Source: Halorientalis regularis
GTDB taxonomy: Archaea; Halobacteriota; Halobacteria; Halobacteriales; Haloarculaceae
Reading direction: 5' to 3'
NCBI RefSeq assembly: GCF_023698535.1
Contig: NZ_JALJCL010000003.1
Coordinates: 1 to 64,000 of the forward strand
DNA length: 64,000 bases
Below are positions 20,184 through 29,456 of this stretch, piece after piece. A model generated the notes under the pieces. The model saw only the letters and a program-made list of their open reading frames with translations, did no database searches and was not told where the DNA came from. The first letter of the stretch is position 1. Every line of letters starts with the position of its first letter. Both the position numbers and the translations under genes were made by a program.

Positions 20184-22544
20184 TCACTCGATGCGGACCG
20201 TCCGGGAATCGGAAACCGGCGCGAGCGGCAGATCGGGGAAATAGACCTCGGCGGTGTAGGTCAGCGTGTCGGCGTCGCCGCCGAACACGCCGACCGGGAG
20301 CGTCGTCGTCCCGAGGTAGCCGTCGGTCGTGGTCATCTCGTGGCCGTTGACCGTGACGCGGACGCCCGCCCGCGCACCGTCGCCTGCGTTGGTGACCGTC
20401 ACCTCACACATCTCGTTGCCGCCGCTCGCGATGGCGTCGGGGAACTCGCCCCAGTCGAACTGGAGGGCAGGCAGTGACTGTGCGCTCCCGGCGACCTGTT
20501 TCGCGACGCCCTCGGAGAGCCCGGCCTCGACGAGACCCGACACGCCGGCCTCGCGCACGTCGGCCGGGGACTGCAGGCCCTTCGTGGCCAGTCGGGACGC
20601 CCGGCCCGATCCGACGCCGTCGAGCGCGGTCAGCCCGACCGCATCGGCGCTGACGCCGTGTTCGATGCGTGCCTCGACCCGGGCCGCGAGGTTGGCCGCG
20701 GCCGCCGTCCCCAGGTGATCGAGGAAGGCCCGGAGCGCGGCGAGCAGGCGGAGGGCGTTCTGGCGGATCACCCACGCGTCGCTCCGGAGTTCCGCCGGCG
20801 TGGCCGAGTCCATGCTCGAATCCAGGATCGCCAGCACCTTCCGGGGGCCGGGGTCGAGATTGCGCTCGCGGTCGCCCAGCACGGCGCGCACGGCGTCGCG
20901 TTCGTCCTTGCGGGCGCTCGCGCTGTCGAACTCCGCGGCCGTCGCGACCGCCCGGAGCACGTCGTCGGTCGTCAGTTCCGTCGCGGTCCCGTCGCCGCCC
21001 TCGGCCCGGCGCGCCAGGTCGGCGAACTCCCGGGCGGTGTCCAGACGGAGGTAGAACTTCGAGGCCAGTCGTCCGAGGCGGGTCGGCGAGAGCGACAGGC
21101 CGTCGCGTTCGACGAACCCGCGGTCGACCAGTTGCTCTAGCGTGTCGCTAACGCGGTCGCGCAACTGGCCGTCCGAATCGTAGCGGTCGGGCGCGGACCG
21201 TGCCCGCACCGCGTAGAACGTCGTCTCGATCCAGTCCAGCACGTCGTCGATGTCCTGGACCGTACCCAGCACGATCTCGGCGTTGAGGTGGGCGTCCAGG
21301 TCCGTGGCCAGTCGCGACTCGATCTCCTTGCCGTCCCGGAGCAACTGGCGGTACTTGTCGGCGTCCGAGCGGTCACAGACGACCCAGGCGTACCCCTGAT
21401 CGTCGTAGCCCGGTCGGCCCGCCCGCCCGAGCATCTGGAGCACGTCCAGCGGACTCATGTCGACCTCCCCTTCGAGGGGGTCGTGGAGCTTCGTGTCCCG
21501 GATGACGACACAGCGAGCGGGGAGGTTGACCCCCCACGCCAGCGTCGAGGTCGAGAAGAGCAGGCCCAGGATCCCCTCACGGAACCAGCGCTCGACCAGA
21601 TTCTTGTCGTCCTTCGAGAGCCCGGCGTGGTGAAAACCCACGCCGTCCAGCACGGATTTGCGGAGCGTCTCGTTCTGGAGCTGTTCGGCGTCCTGGTGGA
21701 AGTCGTAGTCGCCGCGGGCCCCCATGGGCACGTCCCGCTCGGCCAACTCGTCGCGGGTCTTCTTGGCGGCCTGCACGGTGTCCTGTCGAGAGGAGACGAA
21801 CACGAGCCCCTGCCCGTCCTCCCGGAGGTGCGGTTCCACGAGATCGAGCGCGCGGTAGAGGCGACGGTACTTGTCGGCGAAGGCGTTCTCGCCGTGGGTG
21901 TAGGTCTTGACGCCAGCTTCGAGGGGCACGGGGCGGTACTCCTCGCCGAAGGCGAAGGTGGTCTCGGCGGGGGCGTCAAGCCACTCGGCCACGTCGTCCA
22001 CGTTGGGCATCGTCGCCGAGAGCGCGACGATGCGGGGGTCACAGAGCCGCCGGAGTCGCGAGATGGTGACCTCAAGCACCGAGCCACGGCGATCCGAATC
22101 CAGCAGGTGGACCTCGTCGATGATACAGCAGTCCACGTCGGTGACGAAGCCGTAGCGGGGCGAGTCGTGTTTCCGGGTGGCTGAATCGGCCTTCTCGGGT
22201 GTCATGACGAGGATGTCGGCCCGCTCGGCCCGGCGGGGGTTCAGGTCGCGCTCGCCGGTGACGACGTACACCGAGTAGCCCAGGTCCTCGAAGCGCTCCC
22301 ACTCGCTTTCCTTCTCGTTGGTGAGCGCCCGCAGGGGAGCGAGAAAGAGGGCGGTGCCGCCCGCGTCGAGGACCCGGCAGATGGCGACCTCGGCGAGCGC
22401 GGTCTTGCCGCTGGCGGTCGGTGCGCTGACGACGACGTTGTCGTCGCGCTCCAGGAGTGCCGGCAGGGCCTCCGACTGCATCCGGTTGAACGACTCGAAC
22501 GGGAAGGCGTCGGCGAACTCGGGGAGGACCTCGTCGATAGCCAC
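20184..22544 (-). CDS. Ski2-family DEAD/DEAH helicase
   Basis: About 786 aa from the GTG at 22544, or 796 aa from the GTG at 22574; no ATG fits. Motifs: Walker A APTASGKTALAE, TPEKAD, DEVH box IIDEVHLLD, LSATMPN, and motif VI QMLGRAGRPGYD. After the two RecA domains come a winged helix, an HhH region (LTALDGVGSGRASRLA) and a C-terminal beta domain (CEVTVTNAGDGARAGVRVTVNG) like the Sec63/FN3 end of Brr2-type helicases. It is related to but distinct from Hel308. It may unwind RNA or DNA. It is divergent from the following PQQ lipoprotein gene. Confidence 0.88.
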   Translation of the reverse strand: MAIDEVLPEFADAFPFESFNRMQSEALPALLERDDNVVVSAPTASGKTALAEVAICRVLDAGGTALFLAPLRALTNEKESEWERFEDLGYSVYVVTGERDLNPRRAERADILVMTPEKADSATRKHDSPRYGFVTDVDCCIIDEVHLLDSDRRGSVLEVTISRLRRLCDPRIVALSATMPNVDDVAEWLDAPAETTFAFGEEYRPVPLEAGVKTYTHGENAFADKYRRLYRALDLVEPHLREDGQGLVFVSSRQDTVQAAKKTRDELAERDVPMGARGDYDFHQDAEQLQNETLRKSVLDGVGFHHAGLSKDDKNLVERWFREGILGLLFSTSTLAWGVNLPARCVVIRDTKLHDPLEGEVDMSPLDVLQMLGRAGRPGYDDQGYAWVVCDRSDADKYRQLLRDGKEIESRLATDLDAHLNAEIVLGTVQDIDDVLDWIETTFYAVRARSAPDRYDSDGQLRDRVSDTLEQLVDRGFVERDGLSLSPTRLGRLASKFYLRLDTAREFADLARRAEGGDGTATELTTDDVLRAVATAAEFDSASARKDERDAVRAVLGDRERNLDPGPRKVLAILDSSMDSATPAELRSDAWVIRQNALRLLAALRAFLDHLGTAAAANLAARVEARIEHGVSADAVGLTALDGVGSGRASRLATKGLQSPADVREAGVSGLVEAGLSEGVAKQVAGSAQSLPALQFDWGEFPDAIASGGNEMCEVTVTNAGDGARAGVRVTVNGHEMTTTDGYLGTTTLPVGVFGGDADTLTYTAEVYFPDLPLAPVSDSRTVRIE

Positions 22545-22695
22545 CTGCGGCTCGTGATCTACGCTCCCTGGCACGACAGCAACCGGGGGTGCCGAGAGTA
22601 TAGGCGTTTCCGTCCCGGTCGGCACCGTGGCTCGGCCGGCACGGCAGGGACCCGAAGTGCGCACACTTACCTTAGTCGAGCGACGTGTCGGCAGT

Positions 22696-23796
22696 ATGCG
22701 ACGGCGGACGTACGTGGCGACGGTGGGGAGCGTGCTGGCCGGCGGCTGTCTCGGACTCGGGGGCAAGGACGGCCGGGGAACGGACGACCGCACGGGGACG
22801 CCGGCCGGCACGGAAGCGTCAGGCGGTGACCGGCCGGTCGGGTTCGAGCGCCAGTGGACGACCGAATTGGGCATCGATAGCCTCGATATGGCGCACGTCT
22901 CGGCCGCCGTGCGGGACGACACGGTGTACACGACACACGACCGGGGGATGAGCGCGCTCTCGCTCGCGGACGGCGACGAACGCTGGGCGAACCCGACGCA
23001 ACGGACCTTCGACGCGTTGACAGCCGACGAGGACGGGCTGTACGCCATCTGGACGACGGGCGAGGTGCTGGCAGTCGACCCCGACACCGGCAAGGCGCGC
23101 TGGGAGCGCGGCGAAAGCGGGGACGAGAACACAATCTACGGCCCGGTCGTCACGACCGCCGACCACGTCGCCGCCAACGGCTCCGACGGCGTCGTCGTCT
23201 ACGAAAAGACCGGCGGCCAGCGGCTCACGGCGCTCGACGAGTCGCCGACCTTGCTGGCCGCCCACGACGGTGGGTTTCTGGTCTATTCGAGAGCCGGACT
23301 CACGCGATACGAGCCGGACGGAACGGTCGACTGGCGTCTCGACGATGCCCCGTCCGGGTTCGCCGTCGGCGCAGCGGTCGGGGACGGGACTCCCGTCGTG
23401 GCCGGGGAGCGTTCGGTCGTCGCCGTCGACCCGGCGGATGGAACGAAGCGCTGGGAGCGAACCGTCGAGACCGACTTCAACGCGAGCGTGACCACAGCAG
23501 GGGGCGTCGCGTTCGTCAGCGAACGGTTCGACCCCACCACCGTGTCGGCCTTCGAGATCGATTCGGGGACCAGACTCTGGACCGAGAACCGAGATGGGGA
23601 GGTACCGTTTCCGACGGTCGGACTCGACTCGGCGGTCGTCGTCGAGGACGACGAGCGGGCACAGGCGCGGGATCACCGGACCGGGGAGGTCCTCGACTCG
23701 TTCGGGACGGGGTTCAACAAGTTCATCATGGGGACCGTCGGACGCGGCCGGACGTTCGTTGGCGTCGGACGCACGGTTTACTGCTACCACGTGTGA
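22696..23796 (+). CDS. PQQ-repeat beta-propeller lipoprotein
   Basis: A 366-aa exported protein. The N-terminus MRRRTYVATVGSVLAGGCLG is a Tat-style signal with a lipobox Cys, so the protein is probably anchored to the outside of the membrane. A Gly/Thr-rich linker is followed by repeated PQQ-like blades (DGDERWANP, VDPDTGKARWERG, VDPADGTKRWER, IDSGTRLWTENRD). This propeller usually mediates protein or ligand binding and does not prove PQQ use. The ATG at 22696 is the one directly before the signal peptide; a longer frame is spurious. Confidence 0.85.
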   Translation: MRRRTYVATVGSVLAGGCLGLGGKDGRGTDDRTGTPAGTEASGGDRPVGFERQWTTELGIDSLDMAHVSAAVRDDTVYTTHDRGMSALSLADGDERWANPTQRTFDALTADEDGLYAIWTTGEVLAVDPDTGKARWERGESGDENTIYGPVVTTADHVAANGSDGVVVYEKTGGQRLTALDESPTLLAAHDGGFLVYSRAGLTRYEPDGTVDWRLDDAPSGFAVGAAVGDGTPVVAGERSVVAVDPADGTKRWERTVETDFNASVTTAGGVAFVSERFDPTTVSAFEIDSGTRLWTENRDGEVPFPTVGLDSAVVVEDDERAQARDHRTGEVLDSFGTGFNKFIMGTVGRGRTFVGVGRTVYCYHV

Positions 23797-23860
23797 CCGG
23801 TGCCCGGAATGGGGCCCCGGAACCCTACACTTTTCTCCCGACGGCCCCTCCTGTTCGACA

Positions 23861-24787
23861 ATGAGTCGCGCCCGCAAGCCCGACTGGCTCAAGATGGCAC
23901 CCCCGTCGGGCGAGCGATTCACCGACATCAAAGAGACCCTGCGCGAGCACGACCTCCACACCGTCTGTGAGGAGGCCAACTGTCCCAATCTGGGCGAGTG
24001 CTGGAGTGGCAGAGAGGGGCCAGGAACGGCGACGTTCATGCTCATGGGCGAGCGCTGTTCGCGAGGCTGTAACTTCTGTGACGTGGAGACGGGCGGGATG
24101 GACCCGCTCGACCCCGAGGAACCCCAGCAGGTCGCCGACGCCGTCGCCGAGATCGGCCTGGACTACGTCGTCCTCACGTCCGTCGACCGCGACGACCTGC
24201 CCGACCAGGGTGCGGGCCACTTCGCCGAGACGATCCGCGCGATCAAGGAGCGCCACCCCGGCATCCTGGTGGAGTGTCTGATCCCCGACTTCCAGGGCGA
24301 GGAACGACTCGTCCGGCAGATCGTCGACGCCGAACCCGACGTGATCGCCCACAATATCGAAACGGTGGACCGCCTCCAGTGGCCCGTCCGGGACCGCCGG
24401 GCCGGCTACGAGCAGTCCCTCTCTGTTCTGCGGCAGGTCGACCGTGAGTCGGACATCTACACCAAGACCAGCCTCATGCTGGGCGTCGGCGAGTACGACC
24501 ACGAGATCTACCAGACCCTCCGGGATCTCAAGACGGTGGGCGTCGACGTGGTGACACTGGGTCAGTACCTCCAGCCCTCGCGGTCGCATCTCGAAGTCAG
24601 CGAGTACGTTCACCCCGACGCCTTCGACACCTGGCGACGGGTCGCCGAGGAGGAACTGGACTTCCTCTACTGCGCGTCGGGCCCGATGGTCCGGTCGTCG
24701 TATCGGGCCGGCGAGTTGTTCGTCGAGGCCGTGCTGGACGGCGAGGACCCGGCGGTGGCGCGCGAGCGGGCGCGGGCGAGCGAGTAG
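23861..24787 (+). CDS. lipA: Lipoyl synthase
   Basis: A 308-aa radical SAM enzyme that inserts two sulfurs into octanoyl groups on E2 lipoyl domains. Both iron-sulfur sites are present: CEEANCPNLGEC for the auxiliary cluster and CSRGCNFC for the SAM cluster. Further family blocks are TSVDRDDLPDQGAGHFA, HNIETVDRLQ, SLMLGVGE and GQYLQPS. The ATG at 23861 begins MSRARKPDWLK. It lies 227 bp upstream of the 2-oxoacid dehydrogenase genes whose E2 it would modify. Confidence 0.95.
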   Translation: MSRARKPDWLKMAPPSGERFTDIKETLREHDLHTVCEEANCPNLGECWSGREGPGTATFMLMGERCSRGCNFCDVETGGMDPLDPEEPQQVADAVAEIGLDYVVLTSVDRDDLPDQGAGHFAETIRAIKERHPGILVECLIPDFQGEERLVRQIVDAEPDVIAHNIETVDRLQWPVRDRRAGYEQSLSVLRQVDRESDIYTKTSLMLGVGEYDHEIYQTLRDLKTVGVDVVTLGQYLQPSRSHLEVSEYVHPDAFDTWRRVAEEELDFLYCASGPMVRSSYRAGELFVEAVLDGEDPAVARERARASE

Positions 24788-25014
24788 TCAGTTTTCCTCG
24801 GCGGGAACAGGTACCAGCGCCAGCCCATCGGCCCACGACACGAAACGTTCGTCCACTTCTGAATCCAGTCGACACCTGAAAGTTCCAGAATATCCAGCCC
24901 GGATCGGCAGACAGCGAACACGAGGGCGCAAGATTGCGTGGTAACGAAAGCTATTTGCCAAAAGCCTATTAGCGAGCGCCGCGACGTGTATGGTATGTGT
25001 TGTCGGAGGGCAGT

Positions 25015-26121
25015 ATGAGTACCCTACAGCGTGACCCGGGCGAACGGGTCGAGATCCTCGACGAGGACGGCCAGGTCCGGGAGGGCGCGACGGTGCCGGA
25101 CCTGGACGACGAGGAACTCGTCGACATGTACAGACAGATCACGTTAGCCAGACACTTCGATCAGCGAGCGGTCAGCCTCCAGCGGCAGGGCCGCATGGGG
25201 ACCTACCCACCGCTTTCGGGCCAGGAGGCCTCGCAGGTCGGGAGCGCCCACGCGCTGGACGAAGCGGACTGGCTGTTCCCCAGCTACCGGGAGGCCGGCG
25301 CGGCACTGATCCGGGGCGTCCCATTGAAGCAGATCCTGCTGTTCTGGATGGGGCACGAGGGGGGCAACGCCGTCCCCGAGGCGGTCAACATGTTCACGAT
25401 GGCGGTCCCCATCGCCACGCAGGTCCCCCACGCGACGGGGGCGGCCTGGGCCTCCAAATTGAAGGGCGAATGCAAGGCCTTCCTCTGTTACTTCGGGGAC
25501 GGCGCGACCAGCGAGGGCGACTTCCACGAAGGCATGAACTTCGCGGGCGTATTCGACGTACCTGCCGTGTTCTTCTGTAACAACAACCAGTGGGCCATCT
25601 CGGTGCCCCGCGAGCGCCAGACGGCGAGCGCGACGCTGGCCCAGAAGGCCCACGCCTACGGGTTCGAGGGCGTCCAGGTCGACGGGATGGACCCCCTCGC
25701 CGTCTACCAGGTCACCCGCGAGGCCGTCGAGAAGGCCAAAGATCCCAACGAAGGCGAGTTGCGGCCGACGATGATCGAGGCCGTCCAGTACCGCTTCGGG
25801 GCCCACACCACCGCCGACGACCCGTCGGTCTACCGGGACGACGACGAGGTCGAGGAGTGGAAGGGTAAAGACCCCATTCCGCGGCTGGAGACGTTCCTGC
25901 GCGAGCGGGGCCTGCTGGACGACGAGACCGTCGCCGCCATCGAACAGGAGAACTCGGATCGGGTGGCCGAGGCCATCGACGCCGCCGAAGCGGTCGAGCG
26001 GCCCGAACCCGCGGAGATGTTCGCACACGTCTACGCGGAGATGCCCCAACGCTTACAGCAACAGCTAGAGTACTTCGAGCGCGTCAGGGACCGACACGGC
26101 GACGACGCCCTCCTCGAATAA
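25015..26121 (+). CDS. 2-oxoacid dehydrogenase E1 alpha subunit
   Basis: A 368-aa thiamine-diphosphate subunit. The TPP/Mg motif runs from [13 protein letters not shown] to CNNNQWAIS, and the phospho-loop region reads [11 protein letters not shown]. The ATG at 25015 is chosen because GGAGG sits 7 nt upstream; a TTG at 24997 is also in frame. With E1 beta, E2 and E3 it would form a pyruvate or branched-chain 2-oxoacid dehydrogenase complex. In several haloarchaea pyruvate is oxidised by ferredoxin oxidoreductases instead and these complexes have uncertain or branched-chain substrates, so I leave the substrate open. Confidence 0.9.
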   Translation: MSTLQRDPGERVEILDEDGQVREGATVPDLDDEELVDMYRQITLARHFDQRAVSLQRQGRMGTYPPLSGQEASQVGSAHALDEADWLFPSYREAGAALIRGVPLKQILLFWMGHEGGNAVPEAVNMFTMAVPIATQVPHATGAAWASKLKGECKAFLCYFGDGATSEGDFHEGMNFAGVFDVPAVFFCNNNQWAISVPRERQTASATLAQKAHAYGFEGVQVDGMDPLAVYQVTREAVEKAKDPNEGELRPTMIEAVQYRFGAHTTADDPSVYRDDDEVEEWKGKDPIPRLETFLRERGLLDDETVAAIEQENSDRVAEAIDAAEAVERPEPAEMFAHVYAEMPQRLQQQLEYFERVRDRHGDDALLE

Positions 26122-26122
26122 C

Positions 26123-27130
26123 ATGAGTCAGGCAACCGACACCGAGACCGAGGCACAGGATCTCACGCTCGTACAGGCCGTCCGCGACGGGTTGTACGGC
26201 GAGATGCAACGGGACGACGACGTGCTCGTGATGGGCGAGGACGTGGGCGAGAACGGCGGCGTCTTCCGGGCCACGCAGGGCCTCATCGAGGAGTTCGGCG
26301 ACGACCGGGTGATCGACACGCCCCTCGCGGAGTCGGGCATCGTCGGCACCGCCATCGGTATGGCCGCCTACGGCCTCCGCCCGGTGACCGAGATCCAGTT
26401 CATGGGGTTCATCTACCCCGCGTTCGACCAGATCGTCTCCCACGCCGCCCGCCTGCGCACCCGAAGCCGGGGCCGGTTCACCTGCCCGCTCGTGGTACGG
26501 GCCCCCTACGGCGGCGGCATCCGCGCGCCGGAACACCACTCCGAGTCCAAGGAAGCGTTCTTCGTCCACGAGGCCGGCCTCAAGGTCGTCATCCCCTCGA
26601 CACCGTACGACACGAAAGGGTTGCTCGCCTCGGCGATTCGCGACCCGGATCCAGTGATCTTCCTCGAACCGAAGCTCATCTACCGGGCGTTCCGCGAGGA
26701 AGTGCCCGACGAACCCTACACCGTGCCACTGGGCGAGGCCGCGGTCCGCCGGGAGGGGACCGACGTGTCCGTGTTCACCTGGGGTGCGATGACCCGCCCG
26801 ACGATGGAAGCCGCCGAGAACCTCGCAGAGGAGGGCGTCGACTGCGAGGTCGTCGACCTCCGGACCCTCTCGCCGATGGACGAGGAAGCCATCAAAGAGT
26901 CGTTCAAGAAGACCGGGCGGGCGGTCGTCGTCCACGAGGCCCCCAAGACGGGCGGGCTGGCCGGCGAGATCATCGCCACCATCCAGGAGGACGTCCTGCT
27001 CTACCAGGAGGCCCCCATCAACCGCGTGACGGGCTTCGACACGCCCTACCCGCTGTACGCGCTGGAGGACTACTACCTGCCCGAGGCCGCCCGCATCGAG
27101 GACGGCATCCGCGAGACCGTGGAGTTCTAG
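26123..27130 (+). CDS. 2-oxoacid dehydrogenase E1 beta subunit
   Basis: A 335-aa transketolase-like beta subunit. It has GEDVGENGGVFRATQGL, the transketolase central region (EIQFMGFIYPAFDQIVSHAARLR) and the C-terminal domain VVDLRTLSPMDEEAI with FDTPYPLY near the end. The ATG is one base after the E1 alpha stop, indicating tight translational coupling. It pairs with E1 alpha in a heterotetramer. Confidence 0.93.
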   Translation: MSQATDTETEAQDLTLVQAVRDGLYGEMQRDDDVLVMGEDVGENGGVFRATQGLIEEFGDDRVIDTPLAESGIVGTAIGMAAYGLRPVTEIQFMGFIYPAFDQIVSHAARLRTRSRGRFTCPLVVRAPYGGGIRAPEHHSESKEAFFVHEAGLKVVIPSTPYDTKGLLASAIRDPDPVIFLEPKLIYRAFREEVPDEPYTVPLGEAAVRREGTDVSVFTWGAMTRPTMEAAENLAEEGVDCEVVDLRTLSPMDEEAIKESFKKTGRAVVVHEAPKTGGLAGEIIATIQEDVLLYQEAPINRVTGFDTPYPLYALEDYYLPEAARIEDGIRETVEF

Positions 27131-27131
27131 G

Positions 27132-28838
27132 ATGGTTCGTGAGTTCAAACTCCCCGACGTGGGCGAGGGCGTCGCCGAGGGCGAAATCGTCCAGTGGCTC
27201 GTCGGCCCGGGCGACCCCGTCTCCGAGGACCAGCCCGTCGCCGAAGTCGAGACCGACAAGGCCGTCGTCGAGGTCCCTTCGCCGGTGAACGGCACGGTCA
27301 AAGAACTGCGGGCCGAGGCTGGCGACGTGGTCCCGGTCGGCGAGGTCATCATCGTCTTCGACGTTCCCGACGAGGGAAGCGAGTCGGGTGCAAGTCGGAC
27401 GGAGTCCGACTCTGTGGAGGGCGAGGAGGCCGAGGAGACCGGCGAGGAGGCGACACCCGAACCAGCGGCGGGCGGTGAACCAGCCGAGGACCCCGCGGCC
27501 CCGAGTACGAACGGCGAATCGGGCGGTCGGGTGTTCGCCGCGCCCAGCGCCCGCCGACTGGCCCGCGAACTCGGCGTCGACCTCGCCGCCGTCGACGGCT
27601 CCGGTCCCGGCGGGCGCATCACGGAGATGGACGTTCACACCGCGGCCGAGACCGACGCGGACGGACCCGAGGAAGCCGAACCGACCGCCGGCGCTGACGG
27701 GACGGCGACCGGCGCCGACGAGACTGGCGAGGAAGCCGAGGCCGCCATCGCCGAGGCCGAGGAACCGCTGGGCGGCGCCCAACCGACCGTCGCCGAGGGG
27801 AGCCAGCCCACGACGGAGGGGGCGGCGGCCCCAGCGGCCGAACCGGCCGACCGCGACCGCACGCTGGCGACTCCGGCGACCCGCGGCGTCGCGAAGGAAC
27901 TCGACGTGGACATCAACGCGGTGCCCGCGACCGAGGAACGCGACGGCGAGGCCGTCGTGACGGACGACGCCGTCCGGCAGTACGCCGAGTCCCAGCGGGC
28001 GGCCCAGGCGGCCGACGCGGAAGCGGTCAGCGCGGGCGGCGAGCGCGAGGAGGGCACGGCGGCCGAGTCGGAGCGCCCCGAAGTCGCCGCCGGCACCGAG
28101 GAGCGACTCCCCTACCGCGGCGTCCGGCGGACCATCGGCCAGCAGATGGAGCGGTCGAAGTTCACCGCGCCCCACGTCACCCACCACGACCAGGTGGACG
28201 TGACCAGGCTGGTCGAGGCACGCGACGGTCTCGCGGAACGGGCCGAAGATAGGGGCATCAAGCTCACCTACCTGCCCTTCGTCGTGAAGGCCGTCGTCGC
28301 CGCGCTCCGGGAGTACCCGATCCTCAACTCCCAACTCGACGAGGAATCGGAGGAGATCGTCAAGCGGGGCGACTACAATATCGGGATCGCCACCGCCACC
28401 GACGCCGGGCTGATGGTGCCCGTCGTCGAAGACGCCGGGCGGAAATCCCTGCTGTCGATCGCCAGCGAGGCCAACGAACTCGTCGGGAAGGCCCGTGAGC
28501 GGTCGATCGGCCGCGAGGAGATGCAGAGCGGCACCTTCACCATCACCAACTTCGGGGCCATCGGCGGCGAGTACGCCACGCCGATCATCAACTACCCCGA
28601 GACCGCCATCCTCGGACTCGGCGCGATCAAGAAGCGGCCGTGGGTCGTCGAGGACGAACGCAGTGAGTCCTCGGAGAGCGCGAGCGGCGAAGCCGTGAGC
28701 GGCGAAGTCGTCCCCCGCCACGTCATGACGCTCTCGCTGTCCATCGACCACCGCGTGATCGACGGCGCGGAGGCCGCACGGTTCACGAACACGCTGAAGG
28801 AGTACCTGCAGGACCCGACGCTGCTCCTGCTGGAGTGA
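27132..28838 (+). CDS. 2-oxoacid dehydrogenase E2 acyltransferase
   Basis: A 568-aa core of the complex. Residues about 1-80 form a lipoyl domain with lipoyl-Lys43 in ETDKAVVEV. Two peripheral-subunit-binding motifs are visible, near residue 135 (FAAPSARRLARELGVDL...GPGGRI) and near 245 (LATPATRGVAKELDVDI), joined by long Ala/Glu/Thr linkers. The catalytic domain (about 320-568) has His540 in IDHRVIDG. About 15 residues of Ser/Glu-rich sequence at 509-524 interrupt an otherwise conserved stretch; their DNA begins with GAACGCAGTGAG. The ATG follows the E1 beta stop by one base. Confidence 0.93.
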   Translation: MVREFKLPDVGEGVAEGEIVQWLVGPGDPVSEDQPVAEVETDKAVVEVPSPVNGTVKELRAEAGDVVPVGEVIIVFDVPDEGSESGASRTESDSVEGEEAEETGEEATPEPAAGGEPAEDPAAPSTNGESGGRVFAAPSARRLARELGVDLAAVDGSGPGGRITEMDVHTAAETDADGPEEAEPTAGADGTATGADETGEEAEAAIAEAEEPLGGAQPTVAEGSQPTTEGAAAPAAEPADRDRTLATPATRGVAKELDVDINAVPATEERDGEAVVTDDAVRQYAESQRAAQAADAEAVSAGGEREEGTAAESERPEVAAGTEERLPYRGVRRTIGQQMERSKFTAPHVTHHDQVDVTRLVEARDGLAERAEDRGIKLTYLPFVVKAVVAALREYPILNSQLDEESEEIVKRGDYNIGIATATDAGLMVPVVEDAGRKSLLSIASEANELVGKARERSIGREEMQSGTFTITNFGAIGGEYATPIINYPETAILGLGAIKKRPWVVEDERSESSESASGEAVSGEVVPRHVMTLSLSIDHRVIDGAEAARFTNTLKEYLQDPTLLLLE

Positions 28839-28858
28839 CGTCGGGACCGTCCAGACGG

Positions 28859-29383
28859 CTACTCTTCGATCTCCACCTCGGCTCCCAGAGCGTTCCGCTG
28901 GACGCTCTCTAACCCATTCATCGCGTCTTTCCGGCGCGCGTACCCCTCACCGCTGTCGGCGACGATGTTGCCGTTGCGGTGGCGGAGCCGCCAGCGCCAC
29001 TCGTCGGCCTTGTCCCGAAATACCTCGAAGGTGGCCTGTGAGGCGGGTGTGGCGTCGGCCGACGCGTTCGTGGGGTCGGCCGTGGTGTCGGCGGAGTCGG
29101 TCGCCGACGGGTCGTCCGTGCCGGCCGTCTCCGTCACCGCGGTCTCGCGCTCGTCGGCGGGGTCCCACAGGAGTTCGACCTCCAGTTCCCGCTCGTCGGT
29201 CTCGGTGTCGTGGTCGACTTCGATGTCGACGGTCATCTCGGTCGGGACGCCGACGTCGGTGTCGGCGCCGGCCAGCGCGTCGAGGCCGGTCCCCGATTCG
29301 AGGTCGTCGGCGAGCGAGCGCAACAGGGCGGCCGTCGCCGTGGCGTCGCGCTCGTCGGTCTGTTTGAACAGGCGTTCCTCCAT
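28859..29383 (-). CDS. amphi-Trp plus YegP (DUF1508) domain protein
   Basis: A 174-aa acidic protein. The N-terminal half (ATAALLRSLADDLESG ... ELEVELLWDP) fits the amphi-Trp domain. A Thr/Asp/Ala linker follows, then a C-terminal YegP/DUF1508 unit (FEVFRDKADEWRWRLRHRNGNIVADS with RRKDAMNGLESV). Haloarchaeal relatives are known as structural-genomics targets without assigned function. It is encoded against the E1-E2-E3 genes, between E2 and E3. The ATG at 29383 is chosen; upstream in-frame sequence overlaps the E3 promoter region. Confidence 0.8.
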   Translation of the reverse strand: MEERLFKQTDERDATATAALLRSLADDLESGTGLDALAGADTDVGVPTEMTVDIEVDHDTETDERELEVELLWDPADERETAVTETAGTDDPSATDSADTTADPTNASADATPASQATFEVFRDKADEWRWRLRHRNGNIVADSGEGYARRKDAMNGLESVQRNALGAEVEIEE

Positions 29384-29456
29384 ACCCCGACTGGTCGGGT
29401 CGGCGAGGGATAAAGCCAACCCGCACACTCAAAGTCCGGGGGTGCGTTGCCGTGGT

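Noticed and set aside
28965-29456. N-terminal extension of the E3 frame (164 codons)
   Set aside because: It is antisense to the amphi-Trp/YegP gene, Ser/Val-rich, and absent from the E3 family. The start was set at 29457.
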